IMG/VR virus record: IMGVR_UViG_3300042301_002631 | Location: 1-20,934 of that record | Source of the DNA: a virus | DNA: 20,934 nucleotides | Reading direction: 5' to 3' (one strand) | Part shown: positions 20,552 through 20,934 of the stretch, in pieces | How the letters are laid out: each line of letters opens with the position of its first letter | Numbering within the stretch: position 1 is the first letter of the stretch | Translations under genes and position numbers: made by a program | Notes under the pieces: model-generated | What the model was told of the DNA's origin: nothing | Database searches by the model: none | What the model saw: only the letters and a program-made list of their open reading frames with translations

Positions 20552-20934
20552 ATGAATTGGTTAAAGTTCTTAGTTGGATTTTCAGCCCTAATTATTGCCG
20601 GATGTGCAGCATTCTTTTCGGTAACTGGGTTGGGTGTACTCTTTAGTGGAGCATCAACGGCAGTAATGGTGATGGCAGGCTCATTAGAGTTTGCTAAATT
20701 AGTGGCCGCAACCTACCTAAAACAGACTTGGGATGAGATTAAGGGGTTTAATAAGTGGTATTTAACGATTTCTGTGGGTATTCTTATGATGATTACTTCT
20801 GCCGGTATTTTTGGTTACCTCTCTAACGCTTTTCAGGCACAATCTTTACAATTACAGCAAGTAGATAGGGAAGTTTTAGTATTTTCTACTAAAATTGAGC
20901 AAAATACGGCTCAAATTACTCAACTTAACACACA
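20552..20934 (+). CDS. Phage membrane protein with coiled coil (3' end outside window)
   Basis: Opens at ATG 20552 and stays open to the window edge. Residues about 5-25 (FLVGFSALIIAGCAAFFSV) and 26-52 form hydrophobic helices, a third lies at about 75-95 (LTISVGILMMITSAGIFGYL), followed by a Gln-rich coiled-coil stretch (FQAQSLQLQQVDREVLVFSTKIEQ, in part). The arrangement, with GASTAVMVMAGSLEFAKLVAA, is familiar from membrane proteins of unknown function in large marine myoviruses. Base composition is clearly more GC-rich than the enzyme run. Likely inserts in the host inner membrane; function unknown. Confidence 0.7.
   Translation, partial: MNWLKFLVGFSALIIAGCAAFFSVTGLGVLFSGASTAVMVMAGSLEFAKLVAATYLKQTWDEIKGFNKWYLTISVGILMMITSAGIFGYLSNAFQAQSLQLQQVDREVLVFSTKIEQNTAQITQLNT

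Overview
The window looks like part of a large, AT-rich, tailed-phage genome whose host is probably a member of the Bacteroidetes (Flavobacteriia-like). All credible genes are on the + strand, tightly packed, often with 1-20 base overlaps. The phage reading rests on a free-standing GIY-YIG endonuclease, an Hsp20 gene of the kind carried by T4-like marine phages, two orphan DNA methyltransferases, a membrane/coiled-coil protein of a type seen in marine myoviruses, and many tiny genes. The host reading rests on promoters of the Bacteroidetes type (TTTG or TTGG, 19 bases, TAnnTTTR) at four or five places, scarce Shine-Dalgarno sites, and a lipoprotein with a typical SSC-E-K lipobox. No capsid, portal, terminase or polymerase gene is visible, so the exact phage group cannot be named.

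Layout. (1) 1-2224: small genes of mostly unknown function (a 31-residue membrane peptide, a GIY-YIG nuclease, a Lys-rich H1-like protein); two intergenic gaps share a 14-base element centred on ACCGGT. (2) 2225-2714: a 490-base gene-free stretch holding a candidate structured RNA with a three-way junction, a strong intrinsic terminator, three 37-base-period repeats, and a duplicated leader. (3) 2715-7572: two glycosyltransferase-like proteins, an SGNH/GDSL hydrolase, an acidic Cys-containing protein and unknowns. (4) 7616-9225: a 41-residue basic protein, unknown proteins and a Cys-cluster protein. (5) 9272-10798: an apparent ATP-grasp-like enzyme joined to a degenerate Hint (intein-like) domain with a six-Cys tail. 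(6) 10947-15684: a contiguous run of SGNH hydrolase, 2OG-Fe(II) oxygenase, SGNH hydrolase, 2OG oxygenase, sulfotransferase, radical SAM protein, 2OG oxygenase. (7) 15782-20934: lipoprotein, small protein, methyltransferase, HD hydrolase, Hsp20, second methyltransferase, fourth SGNH protein, small protein, and a truncated membrane protein. Several units here have their own host-type promoter.

Most interesting observation. Ten proteins of quite different folds (all four SGNH proteins, all three 2OG oxygenases, the sulfotransferase, the radical SAM protein and the Cys-cluster protein) end in the same kind of short tail: a polar or basic stretch, then two residues from Ile/Leu, then stop (KSII, NKLI, FSII, TKLI, KTLL, NKLL, NYLI, KNII, MHLI, KSII). 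No other protein in the window ends this way, and several examples do not overlap a downstream start codon. I infer either a common C-terminal docking/targeting tag that assembles these modification enzymes on a shared partner, or a conserved DNA junction used to exchange gene cassettes. The enzyme set suggests modification of a glycan, lipid or protein target (virion or host surface), but the substrate cannot be read from sequence.
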